From: Mycobacterium sp. Aquia_213
GTDB taxonomy: Bacteria > Actinomycetota > Actinomycetes > Mycobacteriales > Mycobacteriaceae
Assembly: GCF_026625985.1 (NCBI RefSeq)
Contig: NZ_CP113116.1
Location: 3,844,001-3,908,000, forward strand
DNA: 64,000 bases
Reading direction: 5' to 3'
In this document: in pieces, positions 1 to 8,745 of the stretch
How the letters are laid out: the number at the start of each line of letters is the position of its first letter
Numbering within the stretch: the stretch's first letter is position 1
Notes under the pieces: model-generated
Seen by the model: only the letters and a program-made list of their open reading frames with translations
What the model was told of the DNA's origin: nothing
Database searches by the model: none
Made by a program: the position numbers and the translations under genes

Positions 1-20
1 CCATCGATTAGGATCGGCCG

Positions 21-686
21 ATGGCGCAGCGGGCTACCAGGCACGTCTCGGAGGCCGGCATCGTCGGCCGGCGGCCGAACCGGCGCGGCAGCGCTACTCG
101 CGAGAACATGCTCGAGGCCGCGCTGCGGTCACTGGGCTCGGGCGAACCGGGCTCGGTGTCGGCCAATCGCATCGCCAAAGAGATCGGCGCCACCTGGGGC
201 GCGGTGCAGTATCAGTTCGGCGACACCGACGGTTTCTGGGCGGCCGTGCTGCACCGCACCGCCGAGCGACGCGAGGCGACGTTCTCGACCCTGTCGACAC
301 CGATCCGACCGAACGCGCCCCTGCGCGAGCGCGTCAGCGCCATCATCGAAACCCTCTACCGCGGTCTGGCGTCGCCGGATTCACGCGCGATCGAAAATCT
401 GCGCGCGGCCCTCCCCCGCGATCCCGACGAGCTGGAACGGCTCTACCCGCGCACCGCCGCGGAGTTGTTCTCCTGGGGCAAGAGCTGGCTGGAAACCTGC
501 CAGAACGCCTTCGCCGGACTCGACGTCGACCCGGACCGGGTCCGCGAAGTGGCCGCACTGATCCCGGGCGCGATGCGTGGCCTGGTGTCGGAGCGTCAAC
601 TCGGGTCCTACGCCGACCTGGACATGGCCCGGCGAGGTCTGACCAACGCCCTGGTCGCCTATCTGGAGCACTCCGGGGTCGAATGA
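21..686 (+). CDS. TetR/AcrR-family transcriptional regulator
   Basis: The 221-residue protein has the TetR layout. An N-terminal helix-turn-helix at about residues 25-75 includes 'TRENMLEAALRSLGS' and the recognition-helix segment 'ATWGAVQYQFGDTDGFWAAV'. An all-helical ligand/dimer domain of about 140 residues follows. A basic extension of about 22 residues precedes the HTH, so a later start is possible. The acetyltransferase gene begins 15 nt after its stop, so the two are probably co-transcribed. The ligand and targets cannot be read from the sequence. The family assignment is firm and the function is not. Confidence 0.85.
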   Translation: MAQRATRHVSEAGIVGRRPNRRGSATRENMLEAALRSLGSGEPGSVSANRIAKEIGATWGAVQYQFGDTDGFWAAVLHRTAERREATFSTLSTPIRPNAPLRERVSAIIETLYRGLASPDSRAIENLRAALPRDPDELERLYPRTAAELFSWGKSWLETCQNAFAGLDVDPDRVREVAALIPGAMRGLVSERQLGSYADLDMARRGLTNALVAYLEHSGVE

Positions 687-701
687 CCTTAAGGTGGCCG
701 T

Positions 702-1226
702 GTGAAATCCAAGGACGTCAAGATCCGTAGAGCCGGGCCAAGCGATTTCGAGAAGGTCGCGGCGATGCACTATCCGGTGTGGCGGCAGTCCTTGGCCGGA
801 ATCCTGGAGGATCACGTGCTCGACGTGATCTCGACACCGAAATTGTGGGCCACGGTGAAATATCCGGAAGCGCTGATGCAGCCGGGGTGGGGCATGTGGG
901 TTGCCGAGTCTCGCGGCAAGCTACTGGGGATGACGGTCTTCGGGCCCGACGCCGCCAATCCCAACGACGTGAAAATCGACGCCCTCTACACCGCGCCAGA
1001 CGCAAAGGGGCTCGGCGTCGGTGTGCGCCTACTCAACAAGGCCGTGCGCTCGAACCCGTCGGGTGACGTGATCTTGTGGTGCGCGGAAAACAACGCCGAG
1101 GCGCGACAGTTCTACGAAGAAAATGACTTTCAACTTGACGACCGCACCCTGGTCTGGGAGCCGCTGCCCGGTGTGAGTGTGTCCCACGTCGGCTATCGAC
1201 GTCATCAACAGGCGCCCGAAGACTGA
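702..1226 (+). CDS. GNAT-family N-acetyltransferase (Rv2775-like)
   Basis: The 174-residue protein starts with GTG. It carries a GNAT fold: an N-terminal strand 'VKIRRAGPSDFEKVAAMHYPVW', then a central beta4 and the acetyl-CoA pyrophosphate loop near residues 92-115 ('IDALYTAPDAKGLGVGVRLL', a variant of R/Q-x-x-G-x-G/A). The C-terminal segment 'NNAEARQFYEENDF' is the usual alpha4/beta7 motif. It follows the TetR gene closely and faces the reductase gene tail to tail with a 4-nt gap. By position it matches Rv2775 of M. tuberculosis. The acceptor substrate is unknown. Confidence 0.85.
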   Translation: MKSKDVKIRRAGPSDFEKVAAMHYPVWRQSLAGILEDHVLDVISTPKLWATVKYPEALMQPGWGMWVAESRGKLLGMTVFGPDAANPNDVKIDALYTAPDAKGLGVGVRLLNKAVRSNPSGDVILWCAENNAEARQFYEENDFQLDDRTLVWEPLPGVSVSHVGYRRHQQAPED

Positions 1227-1230
1227 CCGC

Positions 1231-2313
1231 TCAGGCGTCGATGACGAGCAGGTCGGCTTTGGCGCGCGACACACAGACCAGCATCTCATCGTCGCCCACC
1301 GCGGTGCGCCCGCGGTGATCGACCTGTCCGGCAAGCACTTTGACCTTGCACGTCCCGCAGAAGCCCTGCTGGCACGAGTACGGAGTGGTCGGATCGAGGT
1401 CGCGCATGACGTCCAGCGCGGACCGATTGGCCGGAACACGCAGCAACCGCTGCGAGCGCGCGAGCTCGAGCCCGAAGGGGACGCCGTCGACGACCGGCGG
1501 CGGGCTGAATCGCTCGTAATGCAATGGTGCGTCGGCGTGTTCGTTGCGGGCCATCCGGACCGCCTCGAGCATGGCGCCCGGGCCGCACACGTAGACGGCC
1601 GTCGTCGGCCCGACGCCGACGAGCAGGTCATCGACGTCGGCACACCGGCCGTGTTCGTCGTCGGCCCAGACGGTCACCCGGTCCGGCGCCACCGCCACCA
1701 CTTCGTCCAGTAACGGCATGTACTCCCGGCTGCGCCCGGCATAGATTGCCCGCCAGGTGATTCCGCGCTGCTGGGCTACCTGGATCATCGGCAGAATCGG
1801 CGTGACGCCGATGCCGCCGATCACAAACAACACCTCGCGCTCTGCCGTACCGAGGTAGAAGGCGTTACGCGGGCCCTCGAATACCAGCGTGTCGCCCACG
1901 TCGAACGCATCGTGCATTTCGATCGAACCACCCCCGCCGTCGGCGATCCGGCGGACGGCGATGCGGTAGTCCGTGCGACGCCCGGGCGGACCGCACAGCG
2001 AGTACTGGCGTCGCCGCCCCGACGGCAGCACCACGTCGAGATGCCCGCCGGGGGTCCAGGACGGGAGCAATCCGCCGTCCGGGTCGGCCAGCGTCAGCGC
2101 GACCACGTCGGGCGCGACGAGTTCGCGCTTGGTGACGACGGCGGATTGGGTGCGCCGCACCGGCTTGATCCGCGCGGGCTCCCACCGCGACACCGCGTTG
2201 AATCCGTCGTACAACACCCGGATCCCCCACAGCACCGTGCCGAGGCGGTCGCGTTCGCGCCGGCCGTACAAGTCGGCGGGCCGACTGGTCCAGATGCTTT
2301 CCCGCACAGGCAA
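1231..2313 (-). CDS. Ferredoxin/flavodoxin-type oxidoreductase, VanB/PDR family with C-terminal 2Fe-2S domain (Rv2776c-like)
   Basis: The 360-residue protein has three domains in phthalate-dioxygenase-reductase order. The flavin-binding barrel carries 'RRQYSLCGP' near residue 100. The NAD-binding domain carries 'GGIGVTPILPM'. A C-terminal plant-type [2Fe-2S] domain has the ligand spacing C-x4-C-x2-C ('CQQGFCGTCKVKV') and a later Cys ('MLVCVSRAK'). Such proteins pass electrons from NAD(P)H to an oxygenase partner. It is the last gene of a tight operon, 5 nt after the EphD-like gene and downstream of a ferritin-like hydrolase gene. It may therefore supply electrons to that di-iron protein; this is inference from neighbourhood. 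Confidence 0.9.
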   Translation of the reverse strand: MPVRESIWTSRPADLYGRRERDRLGTVLWGIRVLYDGFNAVSRWEPARIKPVRRTQSAVVTKRELVAPDVVALTLADPDGGLLPSWTPGGHLDVVLPSGRRRQYSLCGPPGRRTDYRIAVRRIADGGGGSIEMHDAFDVGDTLVFEGPRNAFYLGTAEREVLFVIGGIGVTPILPMIQVAQQRGITWRAIYAGRSREYMPLLDEVVAVAPDRVTVWADDEHGRCADVDDLLVGVGPTTAVYVCGPGAMLEAVRMARNEHADAPLHYERFSPPPVVDGVPFGLELARSQRLLRVPANRSALDVMRDLDPTTPYSCQQGFCGTCKVKVLAGQVDHRGRTAVGDDEMLVCVSRAKADLLVIDA

Positions 2314-2318
2314 ATCCC

Positions 2319-4085
2319 TTACGTCGGTCGAATGTCCAACCGCGCGAGCAGCCGAATCGCTCCCGGGCTGATCCGGCGCATCGCGTAGCCGATCCTGGAC
2401 TCGGCGGCGATCGGTAACACCGCCGGGCCGGTCTTGATCGCCTTGACGATCGCCTCGGCGACGGCTTCCGGAGTGTAGTTGCGGCGCCGGTAGGCCACGT
2501 CGGCCTTGTCCCGGGCGCGCTCCTGTTCATCGTCCGACATCCCGGCATAGACAGTACTTTTCGCGATATCGGTGTTGACGAATCCGGGGCACACCGCAGT
2601 GACGGTGATGCCCTCGTCGGCGAAATCGGCTCGCAGCGATTCGCTGAACCCCAGCACCGCCGCCTTCGAGGTGCTGTAGGCGACCATGGATTTCGAGGGT
2701 AGGTAGGCCGATGCGGAGGCCACGTTGATGATCGTGCCGCCCTCGCCACGTTCGACCATCTGCGCGCCGAAAGCCCTGCTGCCGGAGATGACGCCGCGCA
2801 GGTTGATCCCGATGATGTCCTCCCAGTTCCCCGGGCTGGTCTCCAGAAACCGGCCGGCCATTCCGATGCCGGCATTGTTCACCAGGATGTCGACCACGCC
2901 GTGATCGTTAAGGACTTGTGCGGCAAGGTCGTTCATCGCCTCTTCGTCGCTGACATCGGCCTGGTACACCGCGGCCTCGGCGCACGCGGCACGAACGGCG
3001 TCCGCGGTTTCGTTGGCCGCGGCGAGGTCTCGATCGACGATGACCACCTTGCGGGCACCGTGACGGGCCAGTTCCACCGCGGTGGCCCGGCCGATGCCGG
3101 CGCCCGCGCCGGTGATCAGCGCGAGCTTGCCCGGTATCTCGTGCGGACCGGCGAGTACGGACGGCGCACTGGCGGGGACCGTGCCACCGGCGCTGCGATC
3201 GATCCACTCGCTGGTCAGCCGGGCCACCACGTCGGGACGCGACGTCACCACCCAGTGACCGCCCTCGATCGAAACCACTCTGCCCCCAGCGGGAATCGCG
3301 CCGGTAAAGCGCTGCAGAGCAGGCGTCACGAACAGGTCCATCCGCGGCACCAGCACCTGGACCGCGACGTTGGTTTTCGGTAGTTCGCGTCCCGGCAACA
3401 GCATCGGCGACGGCATGTTGGCCCGGTACAGGTTCAACCCGTTGACATAGTCGGCGATCGAGCGCGGCGTCGCGCGGCGTTGACTACGCGTGCTCGATCG
3501 GCCGATGCGTTCCACGGCCTCAACGACTTTCACGCCAATTCCGGAATGAAACGCCACTTCGGGCACGCCCGGGCACAGAAAGAAGCCGATGTAAGTCGAC
3601 GCCATCAGCTGCCCCGCGACCTGGCCCAAAGTCCGGGGATTGCGCGCCGACCGCAAGAACCTGCCCGCGTACTGCAGGTGGGGGCCCGAGATCGAGGTGA
3701 ACGAGGCGATCTTGTCCATCACCGATTCGTCGGTGATGGCCGCCCAAGCCTGAATCGAGCCCCAGTCGTGCGCCAGCAGGTGGACCTGCTCGACCCCCAG
3801 GCTATCGATCACCGCTGCGAGATCGGACACCAGATGCTCGAAGGCATAGCCGGATTGCTTTGCGGGACGCGATGATTCGCCGGCACCGCGCACATCGTAG
3901 GCGACGAAGTTGTATCGGCCGGCGTAGTTCTGCGCGAACTCCTCGGCGACCGGATCCCAGACGTGGTGGTTATCGGGCCAGCCATGAATGGCGAGGATGG
4001 TCGGGCGCGTTGCGTCGATTTCGGTGTAACGATGGACGGCCAGGGCCACGCCGTTGGATGCGGTGAATCCGAAGTTGATGGTCAT
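2319..4085 (-). CDS. EphD-like fusion: alpha/beta hydrolase plus short-chain dehydrogenase
   Basis: The 588-residue protein is a two-domain fusion. Residues about 1-300 form an epoxide-hydrolase-type alpha/beta hydrolase with the oxyanion motif 'HGWPDNHHVWDPV', the nucleophile elbow 'HDWGS' (Asp nucleophile) and a late catalytic His in 'EGGHWVV'. Residues about 318-588 form a classical SDR with 'ITGAGAGIGRA', 'NNAG' and the Ser/Tyr/Lys site 'YSTSK'. This matches the architecture and length of M. tuberculosis EphD (Rv2214c), which is linked to mycolic-acid modification. Its position differs, because here it lies between the Rv2776c- and Rv2777c-like genes with gaps of 5 and 3 nt. It may be an EphD paralogue or a relocated EphD. 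The family call is firm and the substrate unknown. Confidence 0.88.
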   Translation of the reverse strand: MTINFGFTASNGVALAVHRYTEIDATRPTILAIHGWPDNHHVWDPVAEEFAQNYAGRYNFVAYDVRGAGESSRPAKQSGYAFEHLVSDLAAVIDSLGVEQVHLLAHDWGSIQAWAAITDESVMDKIASFTSISGPHLQYAGRFLRSARNPRTLGQVAGQLMASTYIGFFLCPGVPEVAFHSGIGVKVVEAVERIGRSSTRSQRRATPRSIADYVNGLNLYRANMPSPMLLPGRELPKTNVAVQVLVPRMDLFVTPALQRFTGAIPAGGRVVSIEGGHWVVTSRPDVVARLTSEWIDRSAGGTVPASAPSVLAGPHEIPGKLALITGAGAGIGRATAVELARHGARKVVIVDRDLAAANETADAVRAACAEAAVYQADVSDEEAMNDLAAQVLNDHGVVDILVNNAGIGMAGRFLETSPGNWEDIIGINLRGVISGSRAFGAQMVERGEGGTIINVASASAYLPSKSMVAYSTSKAAVLGFSESLRADFADEGITVTAVCPGFVNTDIAKSTVYAGMSDDEQERARDKADVAYRRRNYTPEAVAEAIVKAIKTGPAVLPIAAESRIGYAMRRISPGAIRLLARLDIRPT

Positions 4086-4088
4086 AGA

Positions 4089-4997
4089 TCAGTGCGATGC
4101 CCTCGCTGCAGGAGAGACGGCCAGATAGTCGACTGCTTGCCCAAGCCCGCCCAACTGCGAGGGGTGGAAGCCCGGCCGGTAGTAATCGGCGATACCACGC
4201 ACGAATCGTAGCGGGCCGGGCAGCAGGCCCCGGCGGGCCGCGTTGACGTAATCGCGCCAGCGCGGCTTGGCGCCGGGCGCCAGCAGTGGATCCACCGAAT
4301 ACAGGAAGCGCACGCCGCGAATCCAGAGCAGCAACATCGCCGGCGAGACGACCAGCTGCGCGCGCACCTGCCGCCAGTACCCGGCCTGCAGATGCTTCAT
4401 GGTGTCGAAGGCCACCGCCTTGTGCTCGACTTCCTCGGCGCCATGCCAGCGGAGCATGTCCAGCATCACCGGATCGGTACCGATCGCATCGTGCGCCGGA
4501 GTGTTCAGAATCCACTCGCCCAAGATCGCGGTGTAGTGCTCGATCGCGGAGATGAACGAGACCTGCTCGAGCAGCCAACTGTCCTGGCGCCGCTTGCTCC
4601 ACCCCGGCCGCGACCCCAGCACCTTCTCGAACATCCACCTGACCTGGCCGGTGTAGGGCGTCACGTCGATACCCCGCGCGTCGAACCGGTCGAGCACGCC
4701 CGAGTGCGCCTGAGAATGCACCGCCTCCTGGCCGATGAATCCCTGCACGTCCAGTCGGAGCTGGTCGTCGCGGATCAACGGCAGCGCCCGCTTGAACACC
4801 TCCACGAAGAACTCCTCACCCGCGGGCAGCAGCAGGTGCAAGACGTTGAGCATGTGCGTCGTGAACGGCTCGTTGGGCACGTAGTGCACCGGTAGCTTCG
4901 CCCAGTCGAATGCGACATCACGCGCCTCGAGCACGAGACGCTCATGGTCGAGCGACGCGTCGTGCGGACCCGCGGCCTGGTCGTCGACGGTGAACAT
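4089..4997 (-). CDS. Metal-dependent hydrolase, PF10118-type (Rv2777c-like)
   Basis: The 302-residue protein is rich in Glu/His helices typical of the PF10118 'metal-dependent hydrolase' family, a ferritin-like fold. Visible ligand-type motifs are 'IGQEAVHSQAHS', 'EQVSFISAIEHYTA' and 'WHGAEEVEHKAVAFD', giving the E-x6-H and E-x2-H spacing of di-iron proteins. The reading frame stays open upstream, but ATG at 4997 gives a natural N-terminus ('MFTVDDQAAGPHD') and earlier translation is Arg-rich and unlike protein. It heads an operon with the EphD-like and reductase genes (3- and 5-nt gaps). The presence of an electron-transfer reductase suggests a di-iron oxygenase-like role, which is inference. 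Confidence 0.82.
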   Translation of the reverse strand: MFTVDDQAAGPHDASLDHERLVLEARDVAFDWAKLPVHYVPNEPFTTHMLNVLHLLLPAGEEFFVEVFKRALPLIRDDQLRLDVQGFIGQEAVHSQAHSGVLDRFDARGIDVTPYTGQVRWMFEKVLGSRPGWSKRRQDSWLLEQVSFISAIEHYTAILGEWILNTPAHDAIGTDPVMLDMLRWHGAEEVEHKAVAFDTMKHLQAGYWRQVRAQLVVSPAMLLLWIRGVRFLYSVDPLLAPGAKPRWRDYVNAARRGLLPGPLRFVRGIADYYRPGFHPSQLGGLGQAVDYLAVSPAARASH

Positions 4998-5119
4998 ATG
5001 GCCCCCTACCTGCGCGTTTACTCCGACCAAAAGTCGTCTCGGTGAACATCGGGCATGACAAGTATAAGTTCGCGCCGCGGATATGCGAAACCGCCGGTAC
5101 CGGGTTTCTGCCGCGCTGT

Positions 5120-5635
5120 CTAGATCGGCGCTGCCCCACGGAGATGTTCGAAGATCAATGAGGTCTGAGTTCCGGCGACGTCGGCGTCGGCGTTGAGGTT
5201 CTCCACCACGAACGACCGCAGGTCCTCGGTGTCGCGGGCCGCGACGTGCAGGATGAAATCGTCTGCACCGGCGAGGAAGTAAACGTCCATCACCTGGCGC
5301 CGGCCCCGGATCTGGTGGATGAAGCTGCGGATCTTGCCGCGCGCGTTGGACTGCAGGGTCACCGAGATCATCGCCTGCAGCGGCATGCCCGCCGCGACCG
5401 GGTCGATGTCGGTATAGAAACCCCGGATCACGCCGAGGTCCACCAGCCGACGTACCCGCCCGTGACATGTCGACGCCGCGATCCCGACCGCCTCGGCGAG
5501 CGCATTGTTGGTGATACGGGCGTCGGCGTGCAGCAGGCTCAGAATTCTGCGGTCCACGGCGTCGAGGTCGGCGGGCCGAACATCCTTCGGTACATCACCC
5601 AGTCCATCCACGATATCCGTTGACTTATCAGTCAT
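5120..5635 (-). CDS. aldR: Lrp/AsnC-family regulator of alanine dehydrogenase (Rv2779c, AldR-like)
   Basis: The 171-residue protein has an N-terminal winged HTH ('LDAVDRRILSLLHADARITN' followed by 'GIAASTCHGRVRRLVDLGVI') and a C-terminal RAM/Lrp effector domain with 'DVYFLAGADDFILHVAARD'. It is divergent from ald across 67 bp, the classical Lrp-type regulator and target arrangement. In M. tuberculosis the orthologue Rv2779c (AldR) binds the ald upstream region and responds to amino acids. A similar autoregulated role is expected here from synteny. It does not belong to the metal-hydrolase operon, from which it is separated by about 120 bp. Confidence 0.9.
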   Translation of the reverse strand: MTDKSTDIVDGLGDVPKDVRPADLDAVDRRILSLLHADARITNNALAEAVGIAASTCHGRVRRLVDLGVIRGFYTDIDPVAAGMPLQAMISVTLQSNARGKIRSFIHQIRGRRQVMDVYFLAGADDFILHVAARDTEDLRSFVVENLNADADVAGTQTSLIFEHLRGAAPI

Positions 5636-5702
5636 ATGCCGATCTTATGGAATTAACATCAGCCTGTTTGCCGCTTGGTCGAAATTTCTTCACAATTGAG
5701 GC
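5636..5702. promoter_or_regulatory. Divergent aldR-ald control region
   Basis: These 67 bp separate the start codons of the Lrp regulator and ald. They are clearly AT-richer than the flanks ('TTATGGAATTAACATCAG', 'GAAATTTCTTCACAATTGAG'), as expected for promoters and Lrp-type sites. Only a GAGG directly against the ald ATG resembles a ribosome-binding site. I could not define exact -10/-35 boxes or operators. Confidence 0.5.
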
Positions 5703-6818
5703 ATGCGAGTCGGTATTCCCACCGAGACCAAAAACAACGAATTCAGGGTGGCCATCACCCCGGCTGGCGTCGCCGAACTGACGCACCGCGGCCACGAGGT
5801 GCTCGTCCAGGCCGGCGCCGGAGAAGGGTCGGCCATCACCGACATGGAGTTCAAGGCGGCGGGCGCGCAGCTGCTCAGCACCGCCGAGCAGGTGTGGGCC
5901 GACGCCGACCTGCTCCTCAAGGTCAAGGAACCGATGCCGGCCGAGTACGCGCTGTTGCGCTCCGGGCAGGTCCTGTTCACCTACCTGCACCTGGCCGCGT
6001 CGAGCGCCTGCACCGACGCGCTGTTGACCTCCGGCACAACGTCGATCGCCTACGAGACCGTGCAGACCGCCGACGGCGCGCTGCCATTGCTGGCCCCGAT
6101 GAGCGAAGTCGCCGGCCGGCTGTCCGCTCAAGTCGGGGCGTATCACCTGATGCGGACGCGGGGTGGCCGCGGCGTGCTGATGGGCGGGGTGCCGGGCGTC
6201 AAGCCCGCCGACGTCGTCGTCATCGGCGCCGGCACGGCCGGTTACAACGCGGCCCGGGTGGCCAGCGGCATGGGAGCCAGTGTGATGGTGCTGGACCTCA
6301 ACATCGACAAGCTGCGGCTGCTCGACGCCGAGTTCACCGGGCGCATCCAGACGCGCCACTCGTCGGCCTACGAGCTCGAAGGTGCCGTCAAACGCGCCGA
6401 CCTGGTGATCGGGGCCGTCCTGGTGCCCGGCGCGAAGGCGCCGAAGTTGATCACGAATTCGCTTGTCGCACAAATGAAACCGGGTGCGGTGCTGGTGGAC
6501 ATCTCGATCGATCAGGGCGGGTGCTTCGAGGATTCGCGGCCCACCACCCACGACGACCCGACGTTCGCGGTGCACGACGCGGTGTTCTACTGCGTGGCCA
6601 ATATGCCCAGCGCGGTTCCGAAGACCTCGACCTACGCGCTGACCAACGCGACGATGCCGTACGTGCTCCGGCTCGCCGACCAGGGCTGGCAGCAGGCATG
6701 CCGGTCGGATCCCGCTCTGGCGAAAGGCCTCTCGACGCACCAGGGCGCGCTGCTGTCGCAGCGGGTGGCCGCCGACCTGAGCCTGCCGTTCACCGAGCCG
6801 GCCGGCGTGCTGGCCTGA
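5703..6818 (+). CDS. ald: L-alanine dehydrogenase
   Basis: The 371-residue enzyme reversibly oxidises L-alanine to pyruvate, ammonia and NADH in the cytoplasm. Full-length family features are visible: N-terminal 'MRVGIPTETKNNEFRVAITP' with the substrate Arg, 'LLKVKEPMP' with the substrate Lys, the catalytic His in 'TYLHLAAS', the Rossmann motif 'VVVIGAGTAGYNAARVA' and the catalytic Asp in 'VDISIDQGGC'. Its length equals that of the M. tuberculosis antigen Ald (Rv2780, 371 residues). It is divergently paired with the Lrp regulator and probably activated by it. Confidence 0.97.
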   Translation: MRVGIPTETKNNEFRVAITPAGVAELTHRGHEVLVQAGAGEGSAITDMEFKAAGAQLLSTAEQVWADADLLLKVKEPMPAEYALLRSGQVLFTYLHLAASSACTDALLTSGTTSIAYETVQTADGALPLLAPMSEVAGRLSAQVGAYHLMRTRGGRGVLMGGVPGVKPADVVVIGAGTAGYNAARVASGMGASVMVLDLNIDKLRLLDAEFTGRIQTRHSSAYELEGAVKRADLVIGAVLVPGAKAPKLITNSLVAQMKPGAVLVDISIDQGGCFEDSRPTTHDDPTFAVHDAVFYCVANMPSAVPKTSTYALTNATMPYVLRLADQGWQQACRSDPALAKGLSTHQGALLSQRVAADLSLPFTEPAGVLA

Positions 6819-6821
6819 TTC

Positions 6822-7706
6822 TCAGCCCTGCCCGGTCAGCCAACCCAGCACCGATTTCGTCACCTCGACGATCAGCGGCCGCAGCGCATCGGCATCCCGA
6901 TTCGCCGACTGCGAGCGCGTCATCAGCGACAGCGACGCGCGTTGCCCATTTGGCCCGTAGACCATGCCGACGTCGTTGGTGCTGCCGTAATCCCCGGTGC
7001 CGGTCTTGTCGGCGGTGGTCCACCCCGGCGGCAGGCCGGCCCGCATGCTCGAGGTGACATTGCCGCGCATCCACTGTTCCAGCTGGCTGCGCTGGGTATC
7101 GCCGAGAACCGTTCCGGTGAGCAGGTTTTGGACTCCGGTGCCCAGGGCCCGCGGGGTGCTGGTGTCGCGCGGGTCGCCGGGGATCGCGGTGTTCAGTTCG
7201 ATCTCCCACCGGTCGAGCCGGGTGCGCTGGTCGCCGATGGAACGAGCGAAGTCGGTGATCGCAGGCGGTCCGCCGATCTGCGCCAGCAGCAGGTTGGCGG
7301 CGACGTTGTCGCTACGCTGCAACGCGGCCGCACACAGCTGCGCGAGTGGCATGCTGTTGCCGGCCTGCGGCGCGGTCACCGGCGAGTTGGGCAGCAGCGC
7401 GGCGGGATCGATGAAAACCGGTTGTTGCAAATCTAATTCGCCGCGCTGCGCCTTCTGCAGCACCCGCGCCGCGGCATAGGCCTTGAACGTCGAGCACATC
7501 GCGAACGGGTCGTCGTCGCGATGTGCCAGCGCGCGCCCCGACCCGAGATCCGTCGCGAAAAGCCCGATGTACGCATTGAATTGGCGCTCGAGCTCGGCCA
7601 GGCGATCGTAGACCTGCGCCGGATCGGCGTGCGCGCTTGCGCAGGCGCTCAGCGCCGGGACCGCCAACGCGGCCAGCAACATCCGCCGGCGTGTCAGTTG
7701 TGGCAC
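6822..7706 (-). CDS. Class A beta-lactamase (serine, Tat/lipoprotein-type signal)
   Basis: The 294-residue protein shows every class A motif: 'STFK' (S70-x-x-K73), 'SDN' (130-132), the omega-loop 'RWEIELN' containing E166 and N170, and 'KTGTG' (234-236). The N-terminus has twin arginines ('LTRRRMLLAAL') and an Ala-Cys at the end of the hydrophobic stretch ('PALSACAS'), so Tat export with possible lipidation is likely. It hydrolyses beta-lactams in the cell envelope. It carries the canonical SDN rather than the SDG of M. tuberculosis BlaC. In H37Rv, as I recall it, blaC is elsewhere (Rv2068c) and no lactamase lies between ald and the Rv2781c gene, so this is an additional insertion or a relocated copy. 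Confidence 0.93.
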   Translation of the reverse strand: MPQLTRRRMLLAALAVPALSACASAHADPAQVYDRLAELERQFNAYIGLFATDLGSGRALAHRDDDPFAMCSTFKAYAAARVLQKAQRGELDLQQPVFIDPAALLPNSPVTAPQAGNSMPLAQLCAAALQRSDNVAANLLLAQIGGPPAITDFARSIGDQRTRLDRWEIELNTAIPGDPRDTSTPRALGTGVQNLLTGTVLGDTQRSQLEQWMRGNVTSSMRAGLPPGWTTADKTGTGDYGSTNDVGMVYGPNGQRASLSLMTRSQSANRDADALRPLIVEVTKSVLGWLTGQG

Positions 7707-7712
7707 GGCGGG

Positions 7713-8741
7713 CTAGTCGTTGGGCGTGAGGCTCGCGACGATATCGGCCACCGGACCCGGCTGTGCGTCGCGGAACGACGTTCCCGCCCAGAGGTTCATG
7801 CCCTGCGGATCTTCCCGCTCGGCCGCGGCTTCCCGGATCGGCAGCGTCATCTGGTTGACCTCGGGATAGCCCAGCGGCGCCACGTTGTCGAACAGACGAA
7901 TGAATTCGTTCTCCAGGCTGCGCGCGTACCGGCCCGAGAACGCGCGCGTGACGATGGTCTTGGCGAAGAGTTGATTCTTCATGGCGACGCGTTGCCCGGT
8001 GGTGGTTCCGGCTTCGTCGGTGAGCAGCAGGGCGGTTCCCACCTGTGCGGCCACCGCTCCCCTGCGCAGCACGCCCGCGACGTCCTCGGCGGTGCCCAGC
8101 CCCCCCGCGGCGATGATCGGGATGTCGCGATGTGCCCGGTGGATGCGGTCGATCAGCTGATGCAGCGATTCGCTGCCGGGGTCCATGTCGGGCGCGAAGG
8201 TGGCGCGGTTCCCGCCCGCGTTCGGACCCTGGACCACCAGGCTGTCCGCGCCGGCGGCAACGGCCACCCCGGCCTCGTAAAGCGATGTCACCGTGACCAT
8301 CACCAACAGCCCAAGCGCTCCCAACCGCCGGATCACATCCGGCGACGGCACGCCGTAGGTGAAGGACACCAGCTCGGGGCGTAGGTCGGCGACGACTTCG
8401 AGCTTGCGCGCCCAGTCGTCGTCGTGGCCGAATTCGGGCCGGCCCACATAAACCTGGTAGTGCTCGGCGATCGCTTCGAGTGCTTCCGCGTAGAAGTCCA
8501 GCGCTACCCAGTCGGCGACACTGGGTTGCGGCACAAGCAGGTTCACACCCAGCGGGCCGGTGGTAGCGGCGCGCGCCGCGGCGACGTTCTCAGCAAACTG
8601 ATCCGCGCTCACGTACCCGGCGGGGACGAAACCAAGTCCGCCCGCGTTGGACACCGCCGCCGCCAATGCCGGGCTGCCGGGTCCGCCCGACATCGGTGCG
8701 CCCACGATGGGCACCGCGATATCCCAAAAACCCAGTACCAT
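7713..8741 (-). CDS. Nitronate monooxygenase / 2-nitropropane dioxygenase-like FMN protein (Rv2781c-like)
   Basis: The 342-residue protein is a TIM-barrel FMN enzyme of the NMO family. Markers are 'PIVGAPMSGGPGSPALAAAVSNAGGLGF' in two parts near the N-terminus, 'VVQGPNAGGNRAT', and the phosphate-binding segment 'IIAAGGLGTAEDVAGVLRRGA'. The lactamase gene starts 6 nt downstream and the M16 peptidase gene stops 4 nt upstream, so the gene is probably read with its neighbours. Its physiological substrate is uncertain, as for most bacterial members. Confidence 0.88.
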   Translation of the reverse strand: MVLGFWDIAVPIVGAPMSGGPGSPALAAAVSNAGGLGFVPAGYVSADQFAENVAAARAATTGPLGVNLLVPQPSVADWVALDFYAEALEAIAEHYQVYVGRPEFGHDDDWARKLEVVADLRPELVSFTYGVPSPDVIRRLGALGLLVMVTVTSLYEAGVAVAAGADSLVVQGPNAGGNRATFAPDMDPGSESLHQLIDRIHRAHRDIPIIAAGGLGTAEDVAGVLRRGAVAAQVGTALLLTDEAGTTTGQRVAMKNQLFAKTIVTRAFSGRYARSLENEFIRLFDNVAPLGYPEVNQMTLPIREAAAEREDPQGMNLWAGTSFRDAQPGPVADIVASLTPND

Positions 8742-8745
8742 CCGG

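Noticed and set aside
5675..7057. 460-codon plus-strand frame overlapping ald in another frame
   Set aside because: Arg/Gly-rich translation without motifs; ald in the neighbouring frame has all catalytic motifs over the same DNA.
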